This document shows, in pieces, positions 42,208 through 50,925 of a stretch of 64,000 nt of DNA (within the stretch, counting starts at the first letter, position 1; every line of letters begins with the position of its first letter). Made by a program: the position numbers and the translations under genes. The notes under the pieces are model-generated. The model had not been told where the DNA came from, did no database searches, and was given only the letters and a program-made list of their open reading frames with translations. Source of the stretch: a bacterium (lineage in GTDB: Bacteria > Myxococcota_A > Bradymonadia > Bradymonadales > Bradymonadaceae); assembly GCA_030427705.1 (NCBI GenBank), contig JAUIBR010000017.1:62001-126000 (forward strand), written 5' to 3'.

Positions 42208-43483
42208 ACGCGTTGCAATCACTGGGATGTCCATCAACACGCCGCTCTCCGATGAGCTTGACGGCTACCTAGGAGCGCTTCTTGCTGGACGCTCCGCTGT
42301 CTCGAATTGGAAGGCGTTCGAGACGGATGGAATCTACTCGAAGGTTGGTGGCGATCTGACGGATTACGATATCAAGGCTCGCGTTCAGCAGTTTGAGGGC
42401 GTGTTGGATCCGCAACGCTATCGACGTTTGCGAAAGCTGACCCGCACGGCGCCTTGGTCCACGAAACACTCTTTGCTCTTGGGTGCGCAGGCGTTCGTCG
42501 ACGCTGGGTTGAACGAAGAAGCACCAGAGTTCATCGACGAAATGGGTGTTGTGGTTGCCGGCCACAACCTGGGCAATCTCTACATCGAAGAAAACAGGGC
42601 TGAGTTCGCGGACGAACCCGATTTCATCGACGGGCTGTTTGCGTTGCACGCCTTAGACACAGACCACGCGGGTTCGGTCTCCGACCTACTTCAGGCGAGG
42701 GGCCCGGCCTATACAATTGGAGCGGCGTGCGCCAGCGGCAACACCGCGATGCGGTGCGCTGTGGATGAGATTCGGTACCACGATGCGAACTACGTGATGC
42801 TGGTGGGCGCCGTCCTTCAGTTTGCTCCCATCGATGTGCACGCCATGGCGCTGATGGGCGCGATAACGTTCCAGTCATTCAATGATCAGCCACACAAAGC
42901 CAGCCGCCCGTACGACACTGCTAGAGAGGGATTTGTGCCTTCCCATGGTGGCGGCGCACTCGTGTTGGAAAACTGGGACCATGCGGTTGCGCGCGGCGCT
43001 CGAATCTATGCTGAAGTGCTTGGCGTTGAGGCGACGAGCGACGGAAATCACCTTCCCCAACCGTCCGCGGATGGTCAGTCCCGCGCGATGGAAAAGGTGC
43101 TTCGCAAGGCCGGCATAGCCCCTGAGCAGGTCAACTACGTCAACGCCCATGCTACCTCCACACCACTCGGAGATGTGACCGAACTTGAGTCCATTCGACG
43201 CACATTCGGGCCGCACCTGAACAACCTCAAGATTAACGCGACCAAGTCGATGTTGGGTCACACATGCTGGTCGGCGCCGATTGTCGAGACAGTTGCGACC
43301 GTGATGCAGATGCAAGCGGGAAAACTTCACCCTTCGATCAATATCGAGAACCTTGATCCCGCTGTTGATGTTGACGTTTGCGCAAATGGACCAGTGGATT
43401 TCGAACCCGAGATTGTGATGAAGAATGCGTTTGGGTTTGGGGGTATCAACTCGGTTTCACTCCTAAGGCGACATGATGGCTAG
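42197..43483 (+). CDS. Beta-ketoacyl-ACP synthase (FabF-like)
   Basis: 428 residues from TTG 42197; GAGG at 42187-42190 sits six bases before. Thiolase fold with intact Cys-His-His: Cys178 in AACASGNTAM, His318 in NAHATSTPLGD, His355 in SMLGHTCWSAP. The last motif differs from the common GHTLGAAG. Because the active Cys is present it can condense, unlike the Cys-to-Ser decarboxylating KS of classic beta-branching cassettes. It is the only ketosynthase in the operon. The overlap with FabZ is 11 bp, and with FabG 11 bp. Confidence 0.93.
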   Translation: MTIERVAITGMSINTPLSDELDGYLGALLAGRSAVSNWKAFETDGIYSKVGGDLTDYDIKARVQQFEGVLDPQRYRRLRKLTRTAPWSTKHSLLLGAQAFVDAGLNEEAPEFIDEMGVVVAGHNLGNLYIEENRAEFADEPDFIDGLFALHALDTDHAGSVSDLLQARGPAYTIGAACASGNTAMRCAVDEIRYHDANYVMLVGAVLQFAPIDVHAMALMGAITFQSFNDQPHKASRPYDTAREGFVPSHGGGALVLENWDHAVARGARIYAEVLGVEATSDGNHLPQPSADGQSRAMEKVLRKAGIAPEQVNYVNAHATSTPLGDVTELESIRRTFGPHLNNLKINATKSMLGHTCWSAPIVETVATVMQMQAGKLHPSINIENLDPAVDVDVCANGPVDFEPEIVMKNAFGFGGINSVSLLRRHDG

Positions 43484-44234
43484 CGACGAAAAATCGGTGT
43501 TCTTCATTACCGGCGGCTCCCGCGGAATTGGCGCGCAATTGGTACTCGATGCCGCGGCTGCGGGACACGACGTGGCGTTTACGTATCGCTCACGAAGCGA
43601 CGCGGCGGAATCGGTCCAAGCATCGGTCAAAGCGCTGGACAACGGTGTCCGATGCGAGAGCTACGCACTTGATGTCCGTGACCCGAGTCAGGTTGAAGCC
43701 GTTGCGGACCAGGTGTTGGACGACTTCGATACCGTTAACGTGGTCGTCAATAACGCCGCCATGAACCACAACCAACTGCTGTTCTCGCTTGAGGACGAAG
43801 ACTGGCACGACGTCATCCAGACCAACCTGACGGGTGCGTTCTATGTGACCCGGCAGTTTCTTCCAGCGTTGCTGGCAAATCGAGGCGGCCGCTTTATCCA
43901 CATCTCATCCCTTGCTGCGAATGGTATGAGTGGGCAAGCCGCGTACGCTGCTAGTAAAGCAGGCATGCTCGGGCTCTCGGCTACAATCGCTAAGGAGTAC
44001 GGCAAGAAGAACATCACCAGCAATGCGTTGATTCTGGGGTTCTTTGACACAGACCTCACGCGAGAGCAGATGAGCGACCGAAACAAGTTGTTCTGGTCTG
44101 AGTTTGCTCCAGCAGGACGTATGGGAGAGGCAAGTGAGGTTAGCGCCGCTGTCCTATTCTTGGCGTCCAAGGGCGCCAGTTTCGTGAACGGACAGGTCTT
44201 GTCTGTTACGGGAGGGTTGGATTGGGCGCCATGA
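43473..44234 (+). CDS. 3-oxoacyl-ACP reductase (FabG-like SDR)
   Basis: 253 residues. TGGSRGIGAQL NADPH-binding motif, NNAAMNHNQL, catalytic Ser in HISSLAA and YAASKAG (Tyr-x3-Lys), C-terminal GQVLSVTGGLDWAP. A typical FabG ketoreductase that reduces 3-ketoacyl-ACP. Note the Tyr-x3-Lys spacing, unlike the two other SDRs of this operon, which have Tyr-x6-Lys. Confidence 0.94.
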   Translation: MMASDEKSVFFITGGSRGIGAQLVLDAAAAGHDVAFTYRSRSDAAESVQASVKALDNGVRCESYALDVRDPSQVEAVADQVLDDFDTVNVVVNNAAMNHNQLLFSLEDEDWHDVIQTNLTGAFYVTRQFLPALLANRGGRFIHISSLAANGMSGQAAYAASKAGMLGLSATIAKEYGKKNITSNALILGFFDTDLTREQMSDRNKLFWSEFAPAGRMGEASEVSAAVLFLASKGASFVNGQVLSVTGGLDWAP

Positions 44235-45433
44235 CCTTCGGCATTGAACGCATAGATGCCTATCCAGCGACGCTCGCTTTGGATCTAGGGGCACTTTGCG
44301 ACCGGCGAGAGATCGACAGTTCAAGACTGATGACCCGCTATCGGTCGCTGAATCCGTCCTGGGAAGATTCCGTCACGATGGCAGTAAATGCGGCTCACCT
44401 GGTGATTGATGAAGACAACCGAGAAGAAATCGGGCTTGTGATCGTCGCCACAGAGACTGGTGTCGACCTTGAAAAATCAATCTCAACCTGGGTTCACCGG
44501 CATCTGGAGCTGAAGGCGGACGTCCGGAATTTTGAGATCAAACACGCATGCTATGGAGCGACGGCCGCGATTCAGATGGCGCTCGGTTGGCTGGCGACGT
44601 CTGCAAATGGTCGAAAGGCTCTGATCGTCACGACTGACCAGAGTCTGGTCTCGATCGGCAAACCCTGGGAACCCATCTGCGGGGCCGGAGCTGTCGCGCT
44701 CGTCCTGTCTTCTACCCCCTCGCTCTTTGAGTTTGAGTTGGGAAAGAGCGGCGTGTTTGCGCAGGAGATTACGGACGTCATCCGACCGAATCTGAGGACG
44801 GAAACGGGAAACAGCGATGCAAGCATGTTTTCGTACCTGGATGCGCTAGACGGCGCGTACGAAGCCTATGCGGCAATCGTCGATGCGCCAGAGCAGCTTC
44901 GTGACCAGTTCGAGTACAACGTCTACCACATGCCGTTTCCGGGCTTGGCCCTCACCGCCCATCGGGCGCTGTGTGCGGCGACCGGTCTCACAAGCCGCAA
45001 AGAGGCGACGGCGGACTTCGAAACGCGCGTTCGGCCGAGCACTCAGTTCGCGTCGATGGTGGGTGGGGTCTACAGCGGAAGTTGGCTCTTGGGGCTTCTG
45101 TCGCTCACTGAAAATGCCCCGCTAAAAGCCGGGCAACGCATCTCGGTGTTTTCGTATGGTTCTGGCTCGTGCGCCGAGTTTTTTGCCATCCGGGCTGGTG
45201 CCCAAATATCGGAACGCTCGCCGACCGCTACCGCCCGAATAGCGTCACGGGAGGAGGTCTCGATTGAGACCTACGAACGACTCGAAAACGAACGCACCGA
45301 GTTTGCTGGAGCCCCAAGTTTCAAACCCGAAATTGCGGATCTGGACGCGGTCTGGGAGCGACTCTATGAAGGGAAGGGCCGCCTCGTTTTGAAGGCGATC
45401 GATGGCTACTTTCGAACGTACGGAAGAAGCTGA
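44231..45433 (+). CDS. HMG-CoA synthase-like beta-branching enzyme (HCS/PksG type)
   Basis: 400 residues from ATG 44231 (ATGA overlap). HMG-CoA synthase fold with all three catalytic residues: Glu75 (VATETGVD), Cys107 (KHACYGATAA) and His233 (YHMPFPGLA). In trans-AT and some cis PKS systems, this enzyme adds an acetyl unit from acetyl-ACP to a beta-keto acyl-ACP to start methyl branching. Direct linkage to ECH1, ECH2 and an ACP supports that role rather than mevalonate synthesis. It is unusual to find it without a modular PKS. Confidence 0.93.
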   Translation: MTFGIERIDAYPATLALDLGALCDRREIDSSRLMTRYRSLNPSWEDSVTMAVNAAHLVIDEDNREEIGLVIVATETGVDLEKSISTWVHRHLELKADVRNFEIKHACYGATAAIQMALGWLATSANGRKALIVTTDQSLVSIGKPWEPICGAGAVALVLSSTPSLFEFELGKSGVFAQEITDVIRPNLRTETGNSDASMFSYLDALDGAYEAYAAIVDAPEQLRDQFEYNVYHMPFPGLALTAHRALCAATGLTSRKEATADFETRVRPSTQFASMVGGVYSGSWLLGLLSLTENAPLKAGQRISVFSYGSGSCAEFFAIRAGAQISERSPTATARIASREEVSIETYERLENERTEFAGAPSFKPEIADLDAVWERLYEGKGRLVLKAIDGYFRTYGRS

Positions 45434-46137
45434 TGACAATCGTATCACTCCCACAATCCCTGGACCTTCGAAGTCTTGACCAGCTGCATGCCGAACTCTC
45501 CACCGCCTGCGAAATAGACGAGGTCTTGGTGCTGCGCGGAAGGTCCGATGTCTTTTGCAATGGGATGGACCTGGGCGCGCTTAGGGAACCTGAGAACGCT
45601 CGGTCAGAGGCTGTCGAAGTGTTTGGAGAGTTATTGATCGCACTCCGATTCGCCCCCGTCGCCGTAATTGCTGTCGTTGAGGGTTCCGTCAGAGGTGGCG
45701 GGGTGGGCTTGGCCGCAGCAGCGGACTGGGTGATCGCGAACACCGACAGCCAGTTCTCGCTCCCCGAGGTGTCCCTGGGACTCCAACCCGCGACCATTTT
45801 ACCCGTCTTTGTTGAGCGGGTGGGTCGGATTCGCGCACGACAAGTTTCGCTGCGCGCCACCGGCTTTTCCGCAAACGACGCGTACAAGATGGGTTTGGTG
45901 GATGAGCTTGTTGAATCAACGGACATCGAGAGCAGCTTGCGCCGCCGTATTCGCGAGTTTGGGCGCGGTCGCCATCGAGCGATCGCGGGGATTAAATCCA
46001 CCAGTGCGGATTCTGCGTTGAAAACGGCAATCCGAGCAGGTGCCAAGCAAACCGCGAACGATGTCTGCAATCCTGCAATCGTCGACCCAATTTTGGACTA
46101 CCTCGACGGGGGAGTTCCGCCGTGGAGCCGGATATGA
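45433..46137 (+). CDS. Enoyl-CoA hydratase-like ECH1 of a beta-branching cassette (PksH type)
   Basis: 234 residues, crotonase fold. GSVRGGGVGLAAAADWVIA (oxyanion hole) and FSLPEVSLGLQPATILPVF match the PksH/CurE pattern of FGLSELLFGLLPACVLPF. ECH1 removes water from HMG-ACP to give 3-methylglutaconyl-ACP. Its start overlaps the HCS stop by one base. Rather short compared with general enoyl-CoA hydratases (about 260), as is normal for ECH1. Confidence 0.88.
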   Translation: MTIVSLPQSLDLRSLDQLHAELSTACEIDEVLVLRGRSDVFCNGMDLGALREPENARSEAVEVFGELLIALRFAPVAVIAVVEGSVRGGGVGLAAAADWVIANTDSQFSLPEVSLGLQPATILPVFVERVGRIRARQVSLRATGFSANDAYKMGLVDELVESTDIESSLRRRIREFGRGRHRAIAGIKSTSADSALKTAIRAGAKQTANDVCNPAIVDPILDYLDGGVPPWSRI

Positions 46138-46874
46138 AACTTGTTTCGACACGCGTCACCGACGGCGTGGCTGAGGTGCATATGTCTGACACGGACAACA
46201 AAAATGCGCTCAGCCGTGCTTTTGTCGAAGACCTGTCAGCCGCATTGATAGAGGCCGAGAACGACGCATCGGCCCGGGTCGTGCTCCTTCGGGGGCTCGA
46301 TACTGTGTTTTGTGCGGGCGCAACGAAGGACATGCTGCGCGACTTCGCCAGCGGTGATCTTCAGCCTCACGAGATTCGACTCGCAGGAGCGATTCTCGAT
46401 GTGTCGTTGCCGGTTATTGCGGCGATGGAAGGTCATGCAGTAGGTGGCGGACTGGCAATTGGTCTGTGCGCGGACATTGTCCTGATGGCCAAGGAAAGCC
46501 GCTATGGATGTAACTTTGTCGACCTGGGATTTACCCCAGGCATGGGAACAACTCGTTTGCTTGAGCACGTCTTATCGCCTGCTGTAGCTCACGAATTGCT
46601 CTTCACGGGCGAGCTGAGACGCGGTTCGACATTCGCCAACAACACCGGTGTGAACCATGTGTTGTCACGCGAAGAGGTTCTGCCTAAGGCACAGGCAGTC
46701 GCCGAGAGAATTGCTGAGAAACCCCGACTTGTGTTGGAGACCCTCAAGCGCACTCTCTCAATCCGGCGGCGCGCTGCGTTCGAGGAAGCACGGACGCAGG
46801 AGGCACTGATGCACACAATTTCGCTGAGCCGACCCGAGGTTCGAGAAGATATCGAGGCACGTTATGTGGAATGA
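46134..46874 (+). CDS. Enoyl-CoA hydratase-like ECH2 decarboxylase (PksI type)
   Basis: 246 residues from ATG 46134 (ATGA overlap; a GTG at 46122 is possible but less likely). Crotonase fold with GHAVGGGLAIGLCADIV and YGCNFVDLGFTPGMGTTRLL, the latter highly characteristic of PksI/CurF-ECH2 proteins that decarboxylate 3-methylglutaconyl-ACP to a 3-methylcrotonyl-type product. With ECH1 and HCS it completes the chemistry that installs a beta-methyl branch. Confidence 0.9.
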   Translation: MKLVSTRVTDGVAEVHMSDTDNKNALSRAFVEDLSAALIEAENDASARVVLLRGLDTVFCAGATKDMLRDFASGDLQPHEIRLAGAILDVSLPVIAAMEGHAVGGGLAIGLCADIVLMAKESRYGCNFVDLGFTPGMGTTRLLEHVLSPAVAHELLFTGELRRGSTFANNTGVNHVLSREEVLPKAQAVAERIAEKPRLVLETLKRTLSIRRRAAFEEARTQEALMHTISLSRPEVREDIEARYVE

Positions 46875-47664
46875 CTTTTCGAACTTCTCGGTGCTTGTCA
46901 CCGGCGCGACCAAAGGCATCGGGCTGGCGACAGCCATTGCATTCGGACGACTGGGTGCGAACGTTACCATCACGCACAAATGGGGTTCTGTTTCTGACGA
47001 AGAGCTCTACGAGGTCTTCGAGGCCGCAGGCGCGACGAAGCCACTAATCTTTTGTGCGGACGCCAGAGAAAGCGCAGATACGGAGGAGCTTCTTACCGCC
47101 ATCAAGTCGCAGTTTGGGTCGTTGGATGTTTTCGTCTCGAATGTTTCGTTTGCCGCGGTACCCAAGGGTCTTGATGACTACACCCTGCGTGGACTTAGGA
47201 CATCTGTCGACTACTCTGTCTGGCCACTTATTGAGCATGTCAGACAATCCCAAAAGGTGTTTGGTGCATATCCCCGATACATCGTAGGTATGTCATCTTT
47301 TGGCAGTGTTTCGATGCATTCGAACTACGATTTCGCAGGACCAACGAAGGCGATGTTAGAGACGTTCTGTCGCTACCTCGCCCACCGACTTCGCCATGAG
47401 GATGTCCGGGTCAACGCTGTACGAACACGCTATGTGCCAACAGATTCGCTGAAGTCTACGGCTGGTGAAGGTTTTGTGGATTTCGTCAACAAGCTAGACC
47501 CCTCATTGTTCATCGAACCTATGGAAGTGGGTGATGCCATCGTCGCCCTTTGCAGCGGTGCGATGGACGCCATGACGGGTCAGGTGCTCACGGTCGATAA
47601 CGGCACATCATTCCGAGACAATTTAATGGGCGCCTACGAGCGCAGTAAAACTACGAGTAAATAA
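46864..47664 (+). CDS. SDR with FabI/FabL-type Tyr-x6-Lys (enoyl reductase candidate 1)
   Basis: 266 residues. VLVTGATKGIGLATA cofactor site, NVSFAAVPKG, and YDFAGPTK at 155-162. Tyr-x6-Lys is the catalytic spacing of enoyl-ACP reductases FabI/FabL, and the TGxxxGIG start is FabL-like, so this enzyme probably reduces the enoyl-ACP formed by FabZ or the branched enoyl product of ECH2. The overlap with ECH2 is 11 bp. Shares its motif positions with the SDR at 47919, so the pair arose by duplication. Confidence 0.85.
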   Translation: MWNDFSNFSVLVTGATKGIGLATAIAFGRLGANVTITHKWGSVSDEELYEVFEAAGATKPLIFCADARESADTEELLTAIKSQFGSLDVFVSNVSFAAVPKGLDDYTLRGLRTSVDYSVWPLIEHVRQSQKVFGAYPRYIVGMSSFGSVSMHSNYDFAGPTKAMLETFCRYLAHRLRHEDVRVNAVRTRYVPTDSLKSTAGEGFVDFVNKLDPSLFIEPMEVGDAIVALCSGAMDAMTGQVLTVDNGTSFRDNLMGAYERSKTTSK

Positions 47665-47673
47665 GGAGCAATA

Positions 47674-47922
47674 ATGGAACGCGCAGAAATTTTGGCCGTC
47701 GTTGAGAAGTACATTCGAGAGGTCTTGGACGATGAAGCTCCAGAGACCATCGACCCCGCACGGTCGATGAAGGATTACGGCATCAACAGCTTGGATATCG
47801 TCGAAATCGTGTCGCATTCGATGCGGGAGCTTCGAATCAAGATCCCCCGCAACGAGCTCGCCGATATCACAAATATCGACGGTCTTGTTGATGTCCTGGT
47901 TGAAGCCGCGGCGTCGAAGTGA
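47674..47922 (+). CDS. Acyl carrier protein
   Basis: 82 residues, acidic four-helix protein with the phosphopantetheine site YGINSLDIVEI; Ser39 carries the prosthetic group. AAGGAG-type ribosome site 7-10 bases upstream; nine bases after the preceding stop, the only non-overlapping junction of the operon. It is the sole ACP and must carry chain elongation, or serve as donor ACP for HCS, unless a housekeeping AcpP shares the work. Confidence 0.95.
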   Translation: MERAEILAVVEKYIREVLDDEAPETIDPARSMKDYGINSLDIVEIVSHSMRELRIKIPRNELADITNIDGLVDVLVEAAASK

Positions 47923-48716
47923 CAACAGCCAAACCCAATCTGGCGGGTAAGCGAGCGCTTGTTACTGGCGGAACGCGGGGGATTGGCCTGGCAACCGGTC
48001 TCGCGCTTGCGCGATGTGGGGCCTCTTGCGTCCTGACCTACCGCTGGGGGTCGGTACCCAACGAGGAGGTTCAGCAACTGTATGCCGCCGAAGATCTCGC
48101 AGGTCCAACGCTGATTGAGGCGAATGCAGCCGACCCCAGCGAGACAAAACAACTCATGGAGCAGATCGCCGGACCGCTTGATATCTTCATCAGCAATGCG
48201 GCGAATGCCTGTGTTGTAAACAGTATGGAGGACTACAACCGCCGCGCATTTCTGAGAACGATGGAGGCCAGCACCTGGCCGACCTTCGATGTTCTGGGCG
48301 CGCATCACGAGAAGTTTGGAACCTATCCCAAACATGTCGTGGTCATGTCTTCAGACGGACCCGACAACTTCGCGGTTGGATATGATTTTGTTGCCGCGTC
48401 CAAGGCTGCGCTGGAAGCGATGTGCCGTTATGCGAGTCATCGTTTAGCCGCCGATGGTGTGCGTTTGAACGTGCTTCGGTCCCGAGGGGTCCGAACAGAC
48501 TCCATCGAGGACGTCTTTGGAACCGAGATCTTCGAGTTTGCTCAGAAGATGTCCCCTGAAGACGGGGCGATGGAACCGCAAGAGGTTGCGGACATGGCTG
48601 TTGCGCTCTGCTCCGGTTGGCTGGATAGCGTGAACGGACAGGTCATCACTGCCGATAAAGGCGCTGCGTTCAGCGACAACGTCATGGGTTGGTTCGACCA
48701 ACAGGTCGAACTATGA
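47919..48716 (+). CDS. SDR with Tyr-x6-Lys (enoyl reductase candidate 2)
   Basis: 265 residues, GTG start overlapping the ACP stop by four bases. ALVTGGTRGIGLATG, SNAANACVV and YDFVAASK at 155-162, again Tyr-x6-Lys. Same motif positions as the 46864 gene (for example YRWGSVPNEE against HKWGSVSDEE), but clearly diverged. Two enoyl reductases may handle linear and beta-methyl enoyl substrates separately. Confidence 0.85.
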   Translation: MTTAKPNLAGKRALVTGGTRGIGLATGLALARCGASCVLTYRWGSVPNEEVQQLYAAEDLAGPTLIEANAADPSETKQLMEQIAGPLDIFISNAANACVVNSMEDYNRRAFLRTMEASTWPTFDVLGAHHEKFGTYPKHVVVMSSDGPDNFAVGYDFVAASKAALEAMCRYASHRLAADGVRLNVLRSRGVRTDSIEDVFGTEIFEFAQKMSPEDGAMEPQEVADMAVALCSGWLDSVNGQVITADKGAAFSDNVMGWFDQQVEL

Positions 48717-49636
48717 ACGTCTTCTTGTTCACAGGACAAAGCGCGAAACACCGAGAGATGTTCGTGCTCTTGGAGCAAGACTGGCCGGAACAGTTCCATG
48801 CCGTGAAGGAGGAAGCTGATGCCGCGATAGGTGGTTCTTGGCTTCCAGACCCAGTCGCGGATAACCCGTTCCCAGACAACCGTGCCATCCAGCTTGCTGT
48901 GTTCGTTGCCAATCACATGCATATGCAGATTCTGCATGCCGCTGGGATTCGGGCCGACTATTCCGCTGGCTTGTCGTTAGGTGAGTACAACCACCTTGTC
49001 CATATTGGTGCGCTCGACTTTGCGGACGCCCTGAAACTCGTGGAGGCACGTGGGCGCGCCTACGACGCGGGTCCGCGGGGATGCATGGCCGCGATTTTCC
49101 CAACGTCTGAGGAAGAGCTTGTCCCGATTGTGGAAGACCTCAAAAACCGTTTTGAGATCGCAATTTCGAACTTCAACTCCCCTACGCAGTTTGTGGTCGC
49201 AGGCGAATCCGACGGGTTTACCGAGCTAATCGAACGTATTGAGGCGGACACATGGGCCGAGGCGAAGATTATCGAGAAGAACGTGCCGATGCACTGTGCC
49301 TACTTTCGGCCTGCAGCTGAGGCGCTTCGTGTGGCGCTCGAAGGGGTTCCGTTCCGACGTTCAACCCTTCCATACATGCCGAATGTCGACCCTACACCCC
49401 GTGTGAGCGCGACGACTGATGACTACGTGGAACACCTCACCCGCCACGTTTTTGAGGCGGTTCAGTTTCGCAAAACCGTCGACTATTTCCTGACCGAGCT
49501 GGACGATCCGACGTTCATCGAAGTCGGCCCGAAACACATCATTACCGACCTGCTCCACCGACGTTGGTGCAAGCAACCCAAGTTCTCGACCCATGACCGC
49601 GCTTCGTTTGAGGCCATTGTTACGAGTCTGACATGA
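48713..49636 (+). CDS. Acyltransferase (FabD-like)
   Basis: 307 residues from ATG 48713 (ATGA overlap). Nucleophile elbow AGLSLGEYN with Ser88 and Leu in place of the usual His before it; Arg115 in EARGRAY; His194 in NVPMHCAYF; FTGQSAKHREM replaces FPGQGSQ. Family enzymes load malonyl or another acyl group on ACP. The unusual GLSLGE and the diverged GQ motif suggest an altered substrate or a hydrolytic/proofreading role. Confidence 0.88.
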   Translation: MNVFLFTGQSAKHREMFVLLEQDWPEQFHAVKEEADAAIGGSWLPDPVADNPFPDNRAIQLAVFVANHMHMQILHAAGIRADYSAGLSLGEYNHLVHIGALDFADALKLVEARGRAYDAGPRGCMAAIFPTSEEELVPIVEDLKNRFEIAISNFNSPTQFVVAGESDGFTELIERIEADTWAEAKIIEKNVPMHCAYFRPAAEALRVALEGVPFRRSTLPYMPNVDPTPRVSATTDDYVEHLTRHVFEAVQFRKTVDYFLTELDDPTFIEVGPKHIITDLLHRRWCKQPKFSTHDRASFEAIVTSLT

Positions 49637-50925
49637 GTGAAGAAACACCTCGAAAAGAGTACCTCGACGCCACCTACGACATGTTTCTTGGAAGTATTAT
49701 GGGCGAGAAGTCCGAGTACGACCGGTTTTTGGAGTGGGTGCATGACGTCGAAGACGATGACGCGTTTCCATTCGAGACCTGCCGCGTAGGTGCGCAGCGT
49801 CCGCAAGTAAGCATGCGCCGAACAAGTGGTGAGTTGCTCGATGTCATCAATATGTCGTCGTACAACTACCTGGGTTTTGGCTACCACCCTGACGTCATCG
49901 AAGCCGCAAAAGAGGCCCTGGATCTCTATGGATTAGGAGCTGCGAGTTCGCCGGTCCACAGCGGTGGTTTCGAAGTACACCGAAAGTTGGAGCGCACACT
50001 CGTCGACTTCATGGGGCTCGATGGTCGTAGTGCATCCGTGTTTTCGTCGGGATACGGAGTCAACACGGGCGTTATCTCGGCTCTCATGCGACGCCGGCAC
50101 CACATCGTCTTGGACCGGGCCGCCCACATGTCGATTCTTGAAGGGGCGCAGCTCGCTGGATCGAAGCTTCACTACTTCGAACACAACGACGTCGATCAAC
50201 TTCGCGAGATTCTCAAAGAGATACAGTCGAAGAAGAAACGCCGCGTCTTGGTATGCACGGAAGGCGTGTTCAGCGCCGATGGGGACTTCGGCAATCTTCG
50301 AGGCATTGTAGAGGCAGCCAAGGAATACGATGCGATGACGCTCGTCGACGAGGCACACTCCTTCCTGGTAGCCGGTGAAAACGGCCGCGGCGTGGCTGAG
50401 GCCCATGGTGTTTTGGAGGATGTCGACCTTTATGTCACGACGTTTAGCAAGGCGTTGGGCGGTGTCGGGGGCGCTGTAATCGCGTCCGAGGAAATGGCGC
50501 GGTACATCAATTGGTACGCAAAGTGTCGGATGTTCTCGTGCGCGATCGATCCTGCAGTAACCGCGGGGGTTACCAAGGCCCTGGAGCTTGGTGGGTCGTC
50601 CATTGGTGATGAACGTCGAAAACGGGTGAAATCCAATGCGATGAAGCTTCGCGAAATGTTGGCATCCGACGTTGATTTGGGGGTGTCTGAGAGTTGGATT
50701 GTCACCGTGAATTATGGCGACGAAGAGCGGACTATTCCACTGCTAGACGCACTTCAACGAAAGGGTCTGGATGCCAGCGTCTTACAGTTCCCAGCTGTAC
50801 CAGTCGGCGAGAGTCGAATTCGGCTCTTTGTAACCAGCGAACACACAGACGATCAGCTTCGAAAGGCGGCCGATATCATCATCGCTGCCGCAAACGAAAT
50901 CGGCTTCTCAACGAGGTCCTCATGA
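49633..50925 (+). CDS. Alpha-oxoamine synthase (PLP, BioF/SPT-like)
   Basis: 430 residues. PLP lysine Lys273 in TTFSKALGG, Asp239 in LVDEAHS, His165 in DRAAHMSILEGA, plus a start region with SSYNYLGFGYHP and GLGAASSPVHSGG. The family condenses an acyl thioester with an amino acid and loses CO2, giving 2-amino ketones (serine palmitoyltransferase, KBL, BioF, CapT/cysteate type). A 45-residue N-terminal extension is present. In this operon it is the probable off-loading enzyme for the branched acyl-ACP. Which amino acid is used cannot be told from sequence. Confidence 0.9.
   Translation: MSEETPRKEYLDATYDMFLGSIMGEKSEYDRFLEWVHDVEDDDAFPFETCRVGAQRPQVSMRRTSGELLDVINMSSYNYLGFGYHPDVIEAAKEALDLYGLGAASSPVHSGGFEVHRKLERTLVDFMGLDGRSASVFSSGYGVNTGVISALMRRRHHIVLDRAAHMSILEGAQLAGSKLHYFEHNDVDQLREILKEIQSKKKRRVLVCTEGVFSADGDFGNLRGIVEAAKEYDAMTLVDEAHSFLVAGENGRGVAEAHGVLEDVDLYVTTFSKALGGVGGAVIASEEMARYINWYAKCRMFSCAIDPAVTAGVTKALELGGSSIGDERRKRVKSNAMKLREMLASDVDLGVSESWIVTVNYGDEERTIPLLDALQRKGLDASVLQFPAVPVGESRIRLFVTSEHTDDQLRKAADIIIAAANEIGFSTRSS

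Noticed and set aside
44231-45433. Mevalonate-pathway HMG-CoA synthase
   Set aside because: No other mevalonate gene is present, while ECH1, ECH2, KS and ACP of a beta-branching set flank it.
50694-50921. N-terminal 76-residue extension of the ADC-like protein
   Set aside because: It lies wholly within the oxoamine synthase gene in another frame; the ATGA overlap at 50922 gives a natural start.
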